Below the pieces are notes generated by a model, which worked only from the letters and a program-made list of their open reading frames with translations, was not told where the DNA came from and did no database searches. From an uncultured Allomuricauda sp. (GTDB lineage: Bacteria > Bacteroidota > Bacteroidia > Flavobacteriales > Flavobacteriaceae), in the NCBI GenBank assembly GCA_937911965.1, contig CALDPL010000190.1, positions 1 through 13,742 on the forward strand: a stretch of DNA of 13,742 nucleotides. Reading direction: 5' to 3'. Made by a program: the position numbers and the translations under genes. The stretch's first letter is position 1. Every line of letters begins with the position of its first letter. Shown piece after piece: positions 7,167-13,742 of this stretch.

Positions 7167-8541
7167 GTACATCCATGAGCCGATATATATAAAGGTCATC
7201 CTTATCGGGACCGTATCCAATAAGCCTGTCCAGGGGCCTGTGGGGCCCGATATCTTGTTCAGATGGTATCAGTACCATTGCCCCTTCTTTGGGCAAAATG
7301 GCCTTGGGAACGGGAAAATCATCCAGGCCCAAAATAGTTCGATTCGAGTTCAGAAGTCGCAATTGCCCCCCGTAGGTGACATTGGGGACCACCCAGGCTT
7401 CCGCGGGAAATTGTTCCCTGAGCCTCTCCGAGAGCGGGCCATAGTCATATTGATTGTCGGAAGGCACTCCAAGGATCCGTTCCACGGGACTCCTGAGCAG
7501 TTGAAAGCCCAAAAGGCCGATGAACAGTGCAAGGCCCCATCTTTCGAGCTTTGGTGTCCTGGGGACCAGGGAATCCGTCCATAGGACCAGATAGGGCAAC
7601 ATCAGGGGCAAAAGCCAACGGGTTTCCACCTGCTTGACATCCGCCGCGACAAAAAACAGCAGCAGTACGGCCAGTTGGCCTAGGAACAATTGGAAAAACC
7701 AGGAGGATTTGTCCTTTCTTATTGGGCGCACTTTTTTTAAGAGCATGACCCCGGATACCAAGATCAGCGGCCAGGCCAACTTGACCAATGCCATAAAACT
7801 GCTCCAAAGGGGCCCCAAGATCGGGATCCCGGTCATTTCACCGCCCATCTTCACGCTGAGGTGCCGCCCAATGGAGTCGAGGTTTTCTTGGGACAAAAGC
7901 CAGAACGCATGGGGGGAGAACAATAAAAGGCCCATGGCAAGGGACAGTAGGATCTTGGGGCTGAACAGCACCCTTGCCAATTCCTTCGAGAGAAAAGCGC
8001 TGAGGGCCAAAGCCAGTACAAAAAGGGCGAAGTTGTATTTTGTGAGCATCCCGATTCCAAGGCATAGGCCCAGGGCGATATAGTTTTCCGGGCTTTTTCG
8101 TTCGATGAGCCGTGCCAGGGCCAAAGCGGTAAGCAATACCACCAAGCAAAGCAAAAGAGTATGGGAAAGCCTTCTGAAGGCGAAATCGACAAAGACGGGC
8201 ACCAGGGCCGAGGAGAGTACGGCCAATCGGGCCTTTGCAGGATCCTTCAACAGTTTTTTGCCCAGGGCGTACAGGGCCCAGATTGTCGAAGCGAACAGCA
8301 TGCCCCGCAGCAGGGCAAGGGAAAATTTCGACAGGCCGAAGAGGCTGTTGAGGGCGATCTGCAACCAAGTGAATAAGGGGGGCTGGTCGTCATAGCCCAG
8401 CCTCCACCACTGGCTGTAATATGCCTGTTCCGCATCCTCGAGTTCGAGGGATTGTTTCATATGTGCAATCCCAAGGATGGCGCACAGGGAAAGCAATGCC
8501 AGGACCCATACCATCGCCCCTTCCCTTTTGTCCCCTGCCAT
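7150..8541 (-). CDS. GT39-like (ArnT/PMT family) membrane glycosyltransferase
   Basis: A 463-residue polytopic membrane protein with many hydrophobic helices across residues 10-375 and a soluble C-terminal tail of about 90 residues. The first extracytoplasmic loop carries LELEDAEQAYYSQWWRLGY (about 32-50), followed by DDQPPLFTWLQ. This is the 'DEAYY...G...HPPL' signature of PMT/ArnT-type enzymes, which use polyprenyl-phosphate sugars on the periplasmic side. E35 and D36 are the likely acidic catalytic or metal-binding residues. FRRLSHTLLL and LTKYNFALFVLAL are further family-typical segments. The acceptor cannot be told from sequence: lipid A, an exopolysaccharide or an exported protein are all possible. 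The ATG at 8539-8541 begins 2 bp after the bshC stop, so the two genes are surely one operon, although no functional link is obvious. Confidence 0.87.
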   Translation of the reverse strand: MAGDKREGAMVWVLALLSLCAILGIAHMKQSLELEDAEQAYYSQWWRLGYDDQPPLFTWLQIALNSLFGLSKFSLALLRGMLFASTIWALYALGKKLLKDPAKARLAVLSSALVPVFVDFAFRRLSHTLLLCLVVLLTALALARLIERKSPENYIALGLCLGIGMLTKYNFALFVLALALSAFLSKELARVLFSPKILLSLAMGLLLFSPHAFWLLSQENLDSIGRHLSVKMGGEMTGIPILGPLWSSFMALVKLAWPLILVSGVMLLKKVRPIRKDKSSWFFQLFLGQLAVLLLFFVAADVKQVETRWLLPLMLPYLVLWTDSLVPRTPKLERWGLALFIGLLGFQLLRSPVERILGVPSDNQYDYGPLSERLREQFPAEAWVVPNVTYGGQLRLLNSNRTILGLDDFPVPKAILPKEGAMVLIPSEQDIGPHRPLDRLIGYGPDKDDLYIYRLMDVRALFP

Positions 8542-8543
8542 GG

Positions 8544-10148
8544 CTACGGGGTTCGCAGAATATGGAATTGGGACCCAAAGGGATCCTGGGCCTCCAAAAG
8601 CCCCGGGATCAAGTCCTCTCCCAGTTCCAGGTAGAGTTCGGAAAAATTGAGCTGTCTTTCCTGGAGCGACCGCCCCGGAAAGAGTTCGTTCTGAAGGTCG
8701 GTCAGGCGGATCACATGTTCCCCGAGCTTTTTCTTTTGGGCGAGCAAAAGGCGTTTCTCCAGGGCATCCAGCCCCTTTTTCTGTTTGGTTTCCTGGGCCC
8801 TGACCGCTCCCAAAAAACTTTTGTCGGTCTGTTCGGCCAGTTGGTAGAGCTGTTCAAACTGTTGTTCCAAGTGTTTCTTCTGAGGGGAAAAATCTATGTC
8901 CACATTGGAGATTTCCCTGATCTTTCGATTGATCAGCCGAGGCTGTCCCATAAACAGGTCGGAAACTTCCAAGCCCAATTTTTTTGCCTTTTTGGCCTGT
9001 TTATTGCTGATGACCAGGACAGAATTGCGGAGCATGAGTATGGGGAAGACCACTCCCATTTCCCCAAAATAGTCCTTGAGTTCCAACCAATAGGCCAGCT
9101 CTCCCCCGCCCCCGATATAACAGAGATTGGGAAGGACCACTTCCTGGTAGAGGGGTCTGGCGATCACGTTGGGGGAAAAACGCTCTGGATTTTTGTGTAA
9201 TTCCCCCTTCAATTGTTCCCGGGTGAAGGTGATTTGGGTATTGAGTACCTGATAGCCCCCGTTGCGCTGAACGATGCGCTCCCTCAGGCCCTCCTCCAGA
9301 TAGAAGTAATTGATTTCCCTGGGGTTTACCTGTATGCCGTAATCAGCGGATGCCTCCTTGAGGTTTTCAATGGTCTTGGAAACGGTATGGAAAGGGGTTT
9401 GGTCAAAGATATCCCGTTCCATATGGGGGACCAAGAGTGTCTTCAAGGCCGGATCGTCGCCGTCCACAATGACCAGGCCCTGCTCCTTGAAGAGCTCATT
9501 GACCAGATATCGGCTTGCAGAGGCAAGGTCCGAATGCCCCAAATAGGCCTCTTTAAAGAGATCCTTCAGCTTTTCCGCCTTGTTGGAACGCCCCAGTTCG
9601 GCGGAAAAAAGTTCATAAAGGGCTTCCAGTCCCTCGGTGTCCAATCTTCCCACGGCACCCGACGCCTTTCGGTTCCAATGCAGTTTTTTCCCGTGCAGTT
9701 TGAAGTGGTTGATCTCTTCAAAGTCATGGTCCTCCGTGGCCATCCAGTACACCGGGACAAAATGGTTGTCGGGATGGTGCTCCTTGAGTTTTCTCGCCAA
9801 GTTTATGGTATGGACGATCTTGTATAAAAAGTACAGGGGTCCGGTGAAAAGGTTCAGCTGGTGGCCGGTGGTCACCGTAAAGGTATTGGGATTGGCCAGG
9901 GACTCCAGGTTCCCCTGGGTGGCCTCACCGGGTTGGAATCCCCGGTATTGGGCCCGCAGGGCCTCCACCAGTACGGTACGGTGGGATCCGGGATAGTTTT
10001 TTCCCTTTTCCCCAATCTGCAATTCAAAGTTTTCAGGGAGGGGAAATCGGTTGTAAAAGGGAGCCAGGGCCGGTACCTGATCCAAATAGTCACAAATGAG
10101 GCTTGAAAAATAGCCGGTTTCCCTAAAGGGTATACAATCTACGTCCAT
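8544..10148 (-). CDS. bshC: Bacillithiol biosynthesis cysteine-adding enzyme BshC
   Basis: BshC adds cysteine to glucosaminyl-malate, the last step of bacillithiol synthesis, in the cytoplasm. The length (534 aa) is close to the family norm. Diagnostic segments are TGHQLNLFTGPLYFLYK (about 94-110), the nucleotidyltransferase-like core VPVYWMATEDHDFEEINHFKL (131-151, where the HxGH-like region of BshC sits), and the later RPLYQEVVLPNLCYIGGGGELAYW. The C-terminal third contains a long charged coiled-coil stretch (about residues 418-490) seen in BshC structures. BshA and BshB, the earlier enzymes, are not in the window. The start at 10146-10148 (MDVDCIPFRETGYFS) fits the conserved N-terminus. 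A perfect -7 box lies 19 nt upstream. The gene is divergent from the M14 carboxypeptidase and leads the operon with the glycosyltransferase. Confidence 0.96.
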   Translation of the reverse strand: MDVDCIPFRETGYFSSLICDYLDQVPALAPFYNRFPLPENFELQIGEKGKNYPGSHRTVLVEALRAQYRGFQPGEATQGNLESLANPNTFTVTTGHQLNLFTGPLYFLYKIVHTINLARKLKEHHPDNHFVPVYWMATEDHDFEEINHFKLHGKKLHWNRKASGAVGRLDTEGLEALYELFSAELGRSNKAEKLKDLFKEAYLGHSDLASASRYLVNELFKEQGLVIVDGDDPALKTLLVPHMERDIFDQTPFHTVSKTIENLKEASADYGIQVNPREINYFYLEEGLRERIVQRNGGYQVLNTQITFTREQLKGELHKNPERFSPNVIARPLYQEVVLPNLCYIGGGGELAYWLELKDYFGEMGVVFPILMLRNSVLVISNKQAKKAKKLGLEVSDLFMGQPRLINRKIREISNVDIDFSPQKKHLEQQFEQLYQLAEQTDKSFLGAVRAQETKQKKGLDALEKRLLLAQKKKLGEHVIRLTDLQNELFPGRSLQERQLNFSELYLELGEDLIPGLLEAQDPFGSQFHILRTP

Positions 10149-10167
10149 TAAATCTGAATGAGCTGCC

Positions 10168-10175
10168 CAAAGATA
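10168..10175 (-). promoter_or_regulatory. -7 box for bshC
   Basis: On the minus strand this reads TATCTTTG, a perfect TAnnTTTG, ending 19 nt before the bshC ATG. A TTTG (minus strand, 10199-10202) sits 23 nt further upstream, a few bases more than the usual spacing of about 19. The predicted leader is very short, around 13 nt. Confidence 0.5.
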
Positions 10176-10267
10176 ATTTTCTTATTCCTATGTCTCCCCA
10201 AATTTACGTTAATTACATTTTTGGCCCGCACCCCCTGAAAAAATGTCCCAATGAACCAATTAATCTT

Positions 10268-10275
10268 TAGATTTG
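10268..10275 (+). promoter_or_regulatory. -7 box for the M14 carboxypeptidase gene
   Basis: TAGATTTG is a perfect TAnnTTTG and ends 22 nt before the ATG at 10298. No TTG is found at standard -33 spacing; the closest is ATG at 10243-10245, 22 nt upstream. The call rests on the -7 match and its position. Confidence 0.45.
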
Positions 10276-10297
10276 ATACCCAAACAATGTATCTCAA

Positions 10298-12757
10298 ATG
10301 ATTAGATTTCTATTTTTAACCTCCCTGATCTTAAGTCTTTCCGTCAATGCCCAAGAATTGAAATCCCCTTCGGAATTCCTTGGGTACGAACTGGGCACGG
10401 CCTTTAGCCGCCATTATGAAGTTGTGGATTATTTTGAATATCTGGCCAAAGCGGCCCCAGATCGGGTAAAACTCCAGGTCTACGGCCAGACCAATGAGCG
10501 CCGTCCCCTGATCGTGGCCTTTATATCCTCCCCGGGGAACATTGCCAATTTGGAATCCATACAAGAGGAACACCTCAAGGCCCTTCAGGGCGGGGGAGCC
10601 GGCGACAAGGCCATTGTCTGGCTCAGTTACAATGTGCACGGCAATGAAAGTGTGAGCACAGAGGCCTCGATGAAGACGATCTATGAACTTTTGACCTCCA
10701 GGAGTTCCCTCTTGGAGAACACCCTGGTGATCATGGACCCCTGTGTCAATCCGGACGGCAGGGATCGGTACAGCAATTGGTACAACCAATACCAGAACAG
10801 GCCCCATCAAGTGGATCCCAACAGCAAGGAGCACCACGAAGGATGGTGGAGCGGCAGGAGCAACCACTATATGTTCGACCTGAACCGGGACTGGGCCTGG
10901 CTCACCCAGGTCGAGAGCCAACAACGGATCGAGGTCTACAACGACTGGCTTCCGCACCTGCATGTGGATTTCCACGAACAGGGCGTGGACAGCCCCTATT
11001 ACTTTGCCCCTGCGGCGGAACCCTATCACGAGCTGATCACGGATTTCCAAAGGGAGTTCCAGGTGACCCTGGGTCGGAACCATGCCAAGTATTTTGATGC
11101 CCAGGGCTGGTTCTATTTTACCAGGGAGGTATTTGACCTGTTCTATCCGAGTTACGGGGACACATATCCCATTTACAATGGGGCCATTGGAATGACCTAC
11201 GAACAGGGGGGCTCCGGGCGTGCCGGCCTGGGCATTGTGACCGGCATCGGGGATACCTTGACCCTGAAGGACAGGATCGACCACCATTTCACCACCGGGA
11301 TGTCCACGGTGGAGGTGGCCTCCAAAAACGTGGAACGGTTGAATGGGGAATTCAGAAAATTCCACCAAAGACGGGACTTCAAATACAAAAGTTATGTGCT
11401 CAAGGGGGACAGGGACAAATTGGAGGTTCTGAAATCCCTATTGGACAAGCACAGGATCGCCTATGGGGACCTTGGCAGCGGAACCTATAGGGGCCATGAT
11501 TTCAACACCGGGACACAGGGGAGCCTGAACATCAACGGCGACGGCATGGTGGTCTCCACCGACCAGCCCAAGGGGACCTTGGTGCAAGTGCTGTTCGAGC
11601 CCAATGCGAAACTCTCCGATTCCCTGACCTATGACATCACGGCCTGGTCCCTGCCCTATGCCCATGGGCTGGAGGCCGTGGCCTCCAGCAACAAGATCGC
11701 CCCACAGGCTGCCCTACAGCAGCCCCCAAGGTCGGTTTTGGTCCCTGACAGCTACGGGTACCTCATCCCTTGGAACAGTATGAATGACGCCCGTTTCCTG
11801 GCGGAGTTGTTCCAAAACGACATCCGCAGCAGAAAGGCGGACCACCCCTTTACCATTGGGGAGAATTCCTTTGATAGGGGAAGCTTGATCATCACCAAGG
11901 GGGACAATGCCCACAAGGCAGACTTTGTGAAGGTGTTGCAGTCCCTGGTCGACAAATACAAGGTGGAGGCGGTTTCCAGTGGTACCGGTTTTGTGGACAA
12001 GGGTAAGGATTTTGGCTCTTCCGCGGTGCGGATGATCCAAAGACCCAAGGTGGCCGTGCTGTCGGGTGGGCCCACCTCCAGTCTGAGCTTTGGGGAAATC
12101 TGGCATTTCTTCGAACAACAATTGCATTATCCCCTGACCGTGATCGATGAGGACTATGCCGACCGCGTCGAATTGGACCGCTACAACATACTGATCTTGC
12201 CCAACGGCCGCTACGGCAACCATTTCAGCAAAGCCAGGCTTTCCAAAATCAAGGATTGGGTCCGCAAGGGGGGCAGGCTCATCGCCATGGGCGGGGCCAT
12301 CAAGGCCGTGGATGGGAAAGATGGTTTTGGGATCAAGGAGCGAAAATTCAAGGATGGGGATAAGGAGGAAGAAGATTCGGGCCTCCCACAGTCCTACGAG
12401 GATTACGAACGGGAAGAAATTAAAAATTCCATTACGGGGGCCGTTTTCAAGACCAAGGTGGACAATACACATCCCTTGGCCTATGGCTATGGAACACAAT
12501 ACTTCAGTTTGAAACTCGGCAGTGACAGCTATGAATACCTGGATTCGGGCAATGCCGTTTATCTGGTCGATCGGACGGTTCCCTATTCGGGCTTTGCCGG
12601 CAGTGAGGCCCAGAAAACGATTGCAAAGTCCTTGGTCTTCGGGGTCGAGGCCCATGGAAGGGGGCAGGTGGTCTATATGGTGGACAATCCGCTGTTCCGA
12701 GGCTTTTGGGAAAATGGCAAACTCTTTTTTGCCAATGCCCTTTTTATGCTGGATTGA
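10298..12757 (+). CDS. Secreted M14 zinc carboxypeptidase with C-terminal glutaminase-like domain
   Basis: An 819-residue exported protein with a Sec signal (MIRFLFLTSLILSLSVNAQE). The M14 domain spans about residues 25-345. Zinc ligands H114 and E117 are in NVHGNES, followed by NPDGRDR (R155), the substrate-binding pair N196-R197 in LNRDWAW, third zinc ligand H226 in HVDFHEQG, and general base E302 in TYEQGGSGRAG. Ligand spacing is close to that of carboxypeptidase A. This domain removes C-terminal residues from peptides. A linker of about 240 residues follows. A class I glutamine-amidotransferase-like fold (about 583-670) then appears: KVAVLSGG, YNILILPNG, IKDWVRKGGRLIAMGG. That fold has no cysteine (the only Cys of the protein is C149), so it cannot be a glutaminase and is probably structural or ligand-binding. 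ATG 10298 begins right at the signal peptide. The gene is monocistronic and divergent from bshC. Confidence 0.93.
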   Translation: MIRFLFLTSLILSLSVNAQELKSPSEFLGYELGTAFSRHYEVVDYFEYLAKAAPDRVKLQVYGQTNERRPLIVAFISSPGNIANLESIQEEHLKALQGGGAGDKAIVWLSYNVHGNESVSTEASMKTIYELLTSRSSLLENTLVIMDPCVNPDGRDRYSNWYNQYQNRPHQVDPNSKEHHEGWWSGRSNHYMFDLNRDWAWLTQVESQQRIEVYNDWLPHLHVDFHEQGVDSPYYFAPAAEPYHELITDFQREFQVTLGRNHAKYFDAQGWFYFTREVFDLFYPSYGDTYPIYNGAIGMTYEQGGSGRAGLGIVTGIGDTLTLKDRIDHHFTTGMSTVEVASKNVERLNGEFRKFHQRRDFKYKSYVLKGDRDKLEVLKSLLDKHRIAYGDLGSGTYRGHDFNTGTQGSLNINGDGMVVSTDQPKGTLVQVLFEPNAKLSDSLTYDITAWSLPYAHGLEAVASSNKIAPQAALQQPPRSVLVPDSYGYLIPWNSMNDARFLAELFQNDIRSRKADHPFTIGENSFDRGSLIITKGDNAHKADFVKVLQSLVDKYKVEAVSSGTGFVDKGKDFGSSAVRMIQRPKVAVLSGGPTSSLSFGEIWHFFEQQLHYPLTVIDEDYADRVELDRYNILILPNGRYGNHFSKARLSKIKDWVRKGGRLIAMGGAIKAVDGKDGFGIKERKFKDGDKEEEDSGLPQSYEDYEREEIKNSITGAVFKTKVDNTHPLAYGYGTQYFSLKLGSDSYEYLDSGNAVYLVDRTVPYSGFAGSEAQKTIAKSLVFGVEAHGRGQVVYMVDNPLFRGFWENGKLFFANALFMLD

Positions 12758-12820
12758 GCGAACCGGCATTCTAATGACAGGGAATCAGCGGCTTGGGTGG
12801 ATTATTTTTTGATGACAAAA

Positions 12821-12852
12821 TGTGTTTTTAACACTAAAATATCGTACCTTTA
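12821..12852 (+). promoter_or_regulatory. Weak candidate promoter for the last gene
   Basis: TGTG at 12821-12824, a 20-nt gap, then TACCTTTA at 12845-12852. Each element is one base away from the TTTG / TAnnTTTG consensus. The -7 element ends 22 nt before the ATG at 12875, the same distance as for the M14 gene. Confidence 0.3.
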
Positions 12853-12874
12853 ATCGGACCTTCAGCCCATATCA

Positions 12875-13742
12875 ATGGAACGCACCCAACATAGACCGGC
12901 TTCCGTTAGGGAAAAAATTCCGGCAAAGTATTACCTTGTATTCTTTGCCCTTTTCATCTTTGTTCCCGGCATCTCCTTGGGATTCCAGGAAGGAGAAGGG
13001 GATTTCAAGTCCTACAGGGGAGAAGTTGTGGACGCTTCCTCCAACAGGGCCTTGGTGTTCGCCACACTTAATGTGGAAGGCACCAATATCAGCACAATAA
13101 CCAATACGGAAGGCAACTTCCTTTTAAAGGTCCCTGATGAAATCACCGATGGGAACCTTTTGGTATCCTTTTTGGGTTATAGGACCAAAAGGCTGCCCCT
13201 GTCCGGTCTTCAGCCGGAAGGCAACAAGATATCCCTGAACGTATCGGTCACCGAACTTTCCGAGATCAACATCAATGCCCCAAAGGACGCGCGGGCCCTA
13301 ATCGAGGAGGTCATGGCCAAAAAGGACGATAAATATTTCGGTTCCCCTACCGTTATGACCGCATTTTATAGGGAAACCATCAAAAAACGCCGAAGGAACG
13401 TTTCCCTGTCGGAAGCCGTGGTCACCATCTACAAATCTCCCTATGATTCGACCAGGGAAGATGTCATGGAACTGTTCAAGGCCCGCAAGAGTACGGATTA
13501 CAGCAAATTGGACACGGTGGCACTAAAACTGCAGGGCGGCCCATACAACACCCTCTACGTGGATGTGATGAAATATTCCGAATATTTCCTATCCGATGAG
13601 ACCCTTTCCAATTACATGTTCAGTTACGACCGTTCCACCATGATCAACGACCGACCCCACATCGCCCGCCTCGCCCAGGCCGCCGGCCTCGTCCGGCGCG
13701 GTGCCCGACAGGCGCGCCCAGGCCACCAGCGGAAGCTGCCAG
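12875..13742 (+). CDS. Carboxypeptidase-regulatory-like (probable DUF5686) protein, partial; 3' end chimeric
   Basis: An open frame of 289 codons runs off the right edge. The start MERTQHRPASVREKIPAKYY is followed by a hydrophobic stretch (about 19-36, LVFFALFIFVPGIS) that acts as a signal or anchor. Residues 47-133 form a CarboxypepD_reg-like beta-sandwich: YRGEVVDASSNRALVFATLN, then VEGTNISTITNTEGNFLLKV, then LLVSFLGYRTKRLPL. After it comes a region starting ARALIEEVMAKKDDKYFGSP and continuing with TAFYRETIKKRRRNVSLSEA. This layout matches Bacteroidota outer-membrane-associated DUF5686 proteins, which are usually far longer (about 800 aa). An alternative is the shorter regulatory-domain-only relatives. 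The sequence fits the family up to about residue 260 (MINDRP). Beyond that the DNA becomes about 80% GC and the translation no longer looks flavobacterial, so those residues are probably not part of the protein. Confidence 0.75.
   Translation, partial: MERTQHRPASVREKIPAKYYLVFFALFIFVPGISLGFQEGEGDFKSYRGEVVDASSNRALVFATLNVEGTNISTITNTEGNFLLKVPDEITDGNLLVSFLGYRTKRLPLSGLQPEGNKISLNVSVTELSEININAPKDARALIEEVMAKKDDKYFGSPTVMTAFYRETIKKRRRNVSLSEAVVTIYKSPYDSTREDVMELFKARKSTDYSKLDTVALKLQGGPYNTLYVDVMKYSEYFLSDETLSNYMFSYDRSTMINDRPHIARLAQAAGLVRRGARQARPGHQRKLP
13655..13742. other. Foreign high-GC tail, probable assembly chimera
   Basis: The final 90 or so bases are about 80% G+C (74 of 92 counted from 13651), against about 50% immediately before. 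On the minus strand, from 13741 downward, a 30-codon open frame beginning WQLPLVAWARLSGTAPD has G or C at 28 of 30 third positions. That is the codon pattern of a high-GC actinobacterial or proteobacterial gene. The plus frame continuing the DUF5686-like gene has 23 of 27. The change is sharp rather than gradual and lies at the edge of the window. No repeat, att site or mobile gene marks the join. Confidence 0.75.

Noticed and set aside
7037..7195. Short plus-strand frame of about 50 codons starting ATGGCAATTTTC in the convergent gap
   Set aside because: Its amino acid content looks random, it has no promoter or ribosome site, and it runs into the 3' end of the glycosyltransferase on the other strand.
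10331..11368. Minus-strand open frame of 345 codons, and another at 11714-12769, inside the M14 gene
   Set aside because: Both are antisense shadows of a protein with clear catalytic motifs. They have no recognisable domain and their own starts lack promoter context.
12758..12815. Terminator for the M14 gene ahead of the T-run at 12805-12810
   Set aside because: No stable stem can be drawn immediately before the T-run.
1..13742. Defence island, prophage, CRISPR, transposon or biosynthetic cluster
   Set aside because: No nuclease, integrase, transposase, repeat array or synthase gene is present. Apart from the last 90 bases the window is uniform in composition and made of ordinary flavobacterial genes.

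Overview
The window reads as chromosomal DNA of a member of the Bacteroidota, most likely a marine Flavobacteriaceae species with fairly high GC for the group (about half G+C by eye). The support is the protein set: bacillithiol ligase BshC, a DUF922 protein, a DUF3820 protein, a LysM/periplasmic-binding fusion and a carboxypeptidase-regulatory-like (probable DUF5686) protein. Shine-Dalgarno sites are not conspicuous, and several genes are preceded by a TAnnTTTG-type -7 box. The genus cannot be fixed from sequence alone. I found no CRISPR array, insertion sequence, tRNA, rRNA, prophage or obvious defence system. The window is mostly ordinary housekeeping and envelope genes.

Layout. Bases 1-557 (minus strand) hold the N-terminal part of pyrG (CTP synthase), preceded by a small DUF3820 gene. 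A divergent, Tat-exported hydroxypyruvate-isomerase-like TIM-barrel protein follows (601-1464, plus). Bases 1515-6091 (minus) form a tightly packed four-gene unit in which every junction overlaps: guaA, then a LysM x5 plus periplasmic-binding-fold protein, then an OsmC-family protein, then a secreted DUF922 HExxH protein with a probable TTG start. pgmB (beta-phosphoglucomutase) stands alone on the plus strand (6274-6933) and ends at a bidirectional hairpin terminator. bshC and a GT39-like membrane glycosyltransferase form a two-gene minus-strand operon (10148 down to 7150). Divergent from bshC is a large secreted M14 zinc carboxypeptidase with a C-terminal glutaminase-like fold that has no cysteine (10298-12757). 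The last gene (from 12875) encodes a membrane-associated or exported protein with a carboxypeptidase-regulatory-like domain and runs off the window.

How the genes relate. pyrG and guaA supply CTP and GMP. OsmC and BshC both belong to thiol and peroxide homeostasis. The LysM protein, the DUF922 protein, the M14 peptidase, the glycosyltransferase and the last protein all act at or beyond the inner membrane. No single pathway ties the window together.

The most striking anomaly is the right end. From about base 13655 the sequence changes abruptly from about 50% to about 80% G+C, and it has a strong high-GC codon pattern on the opposite strand. I read this as a chimeric join (assembly artefact or contaminant) rather than native sequence. 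The C-terminal residues of the last gene should not be trusted past about residue 261.
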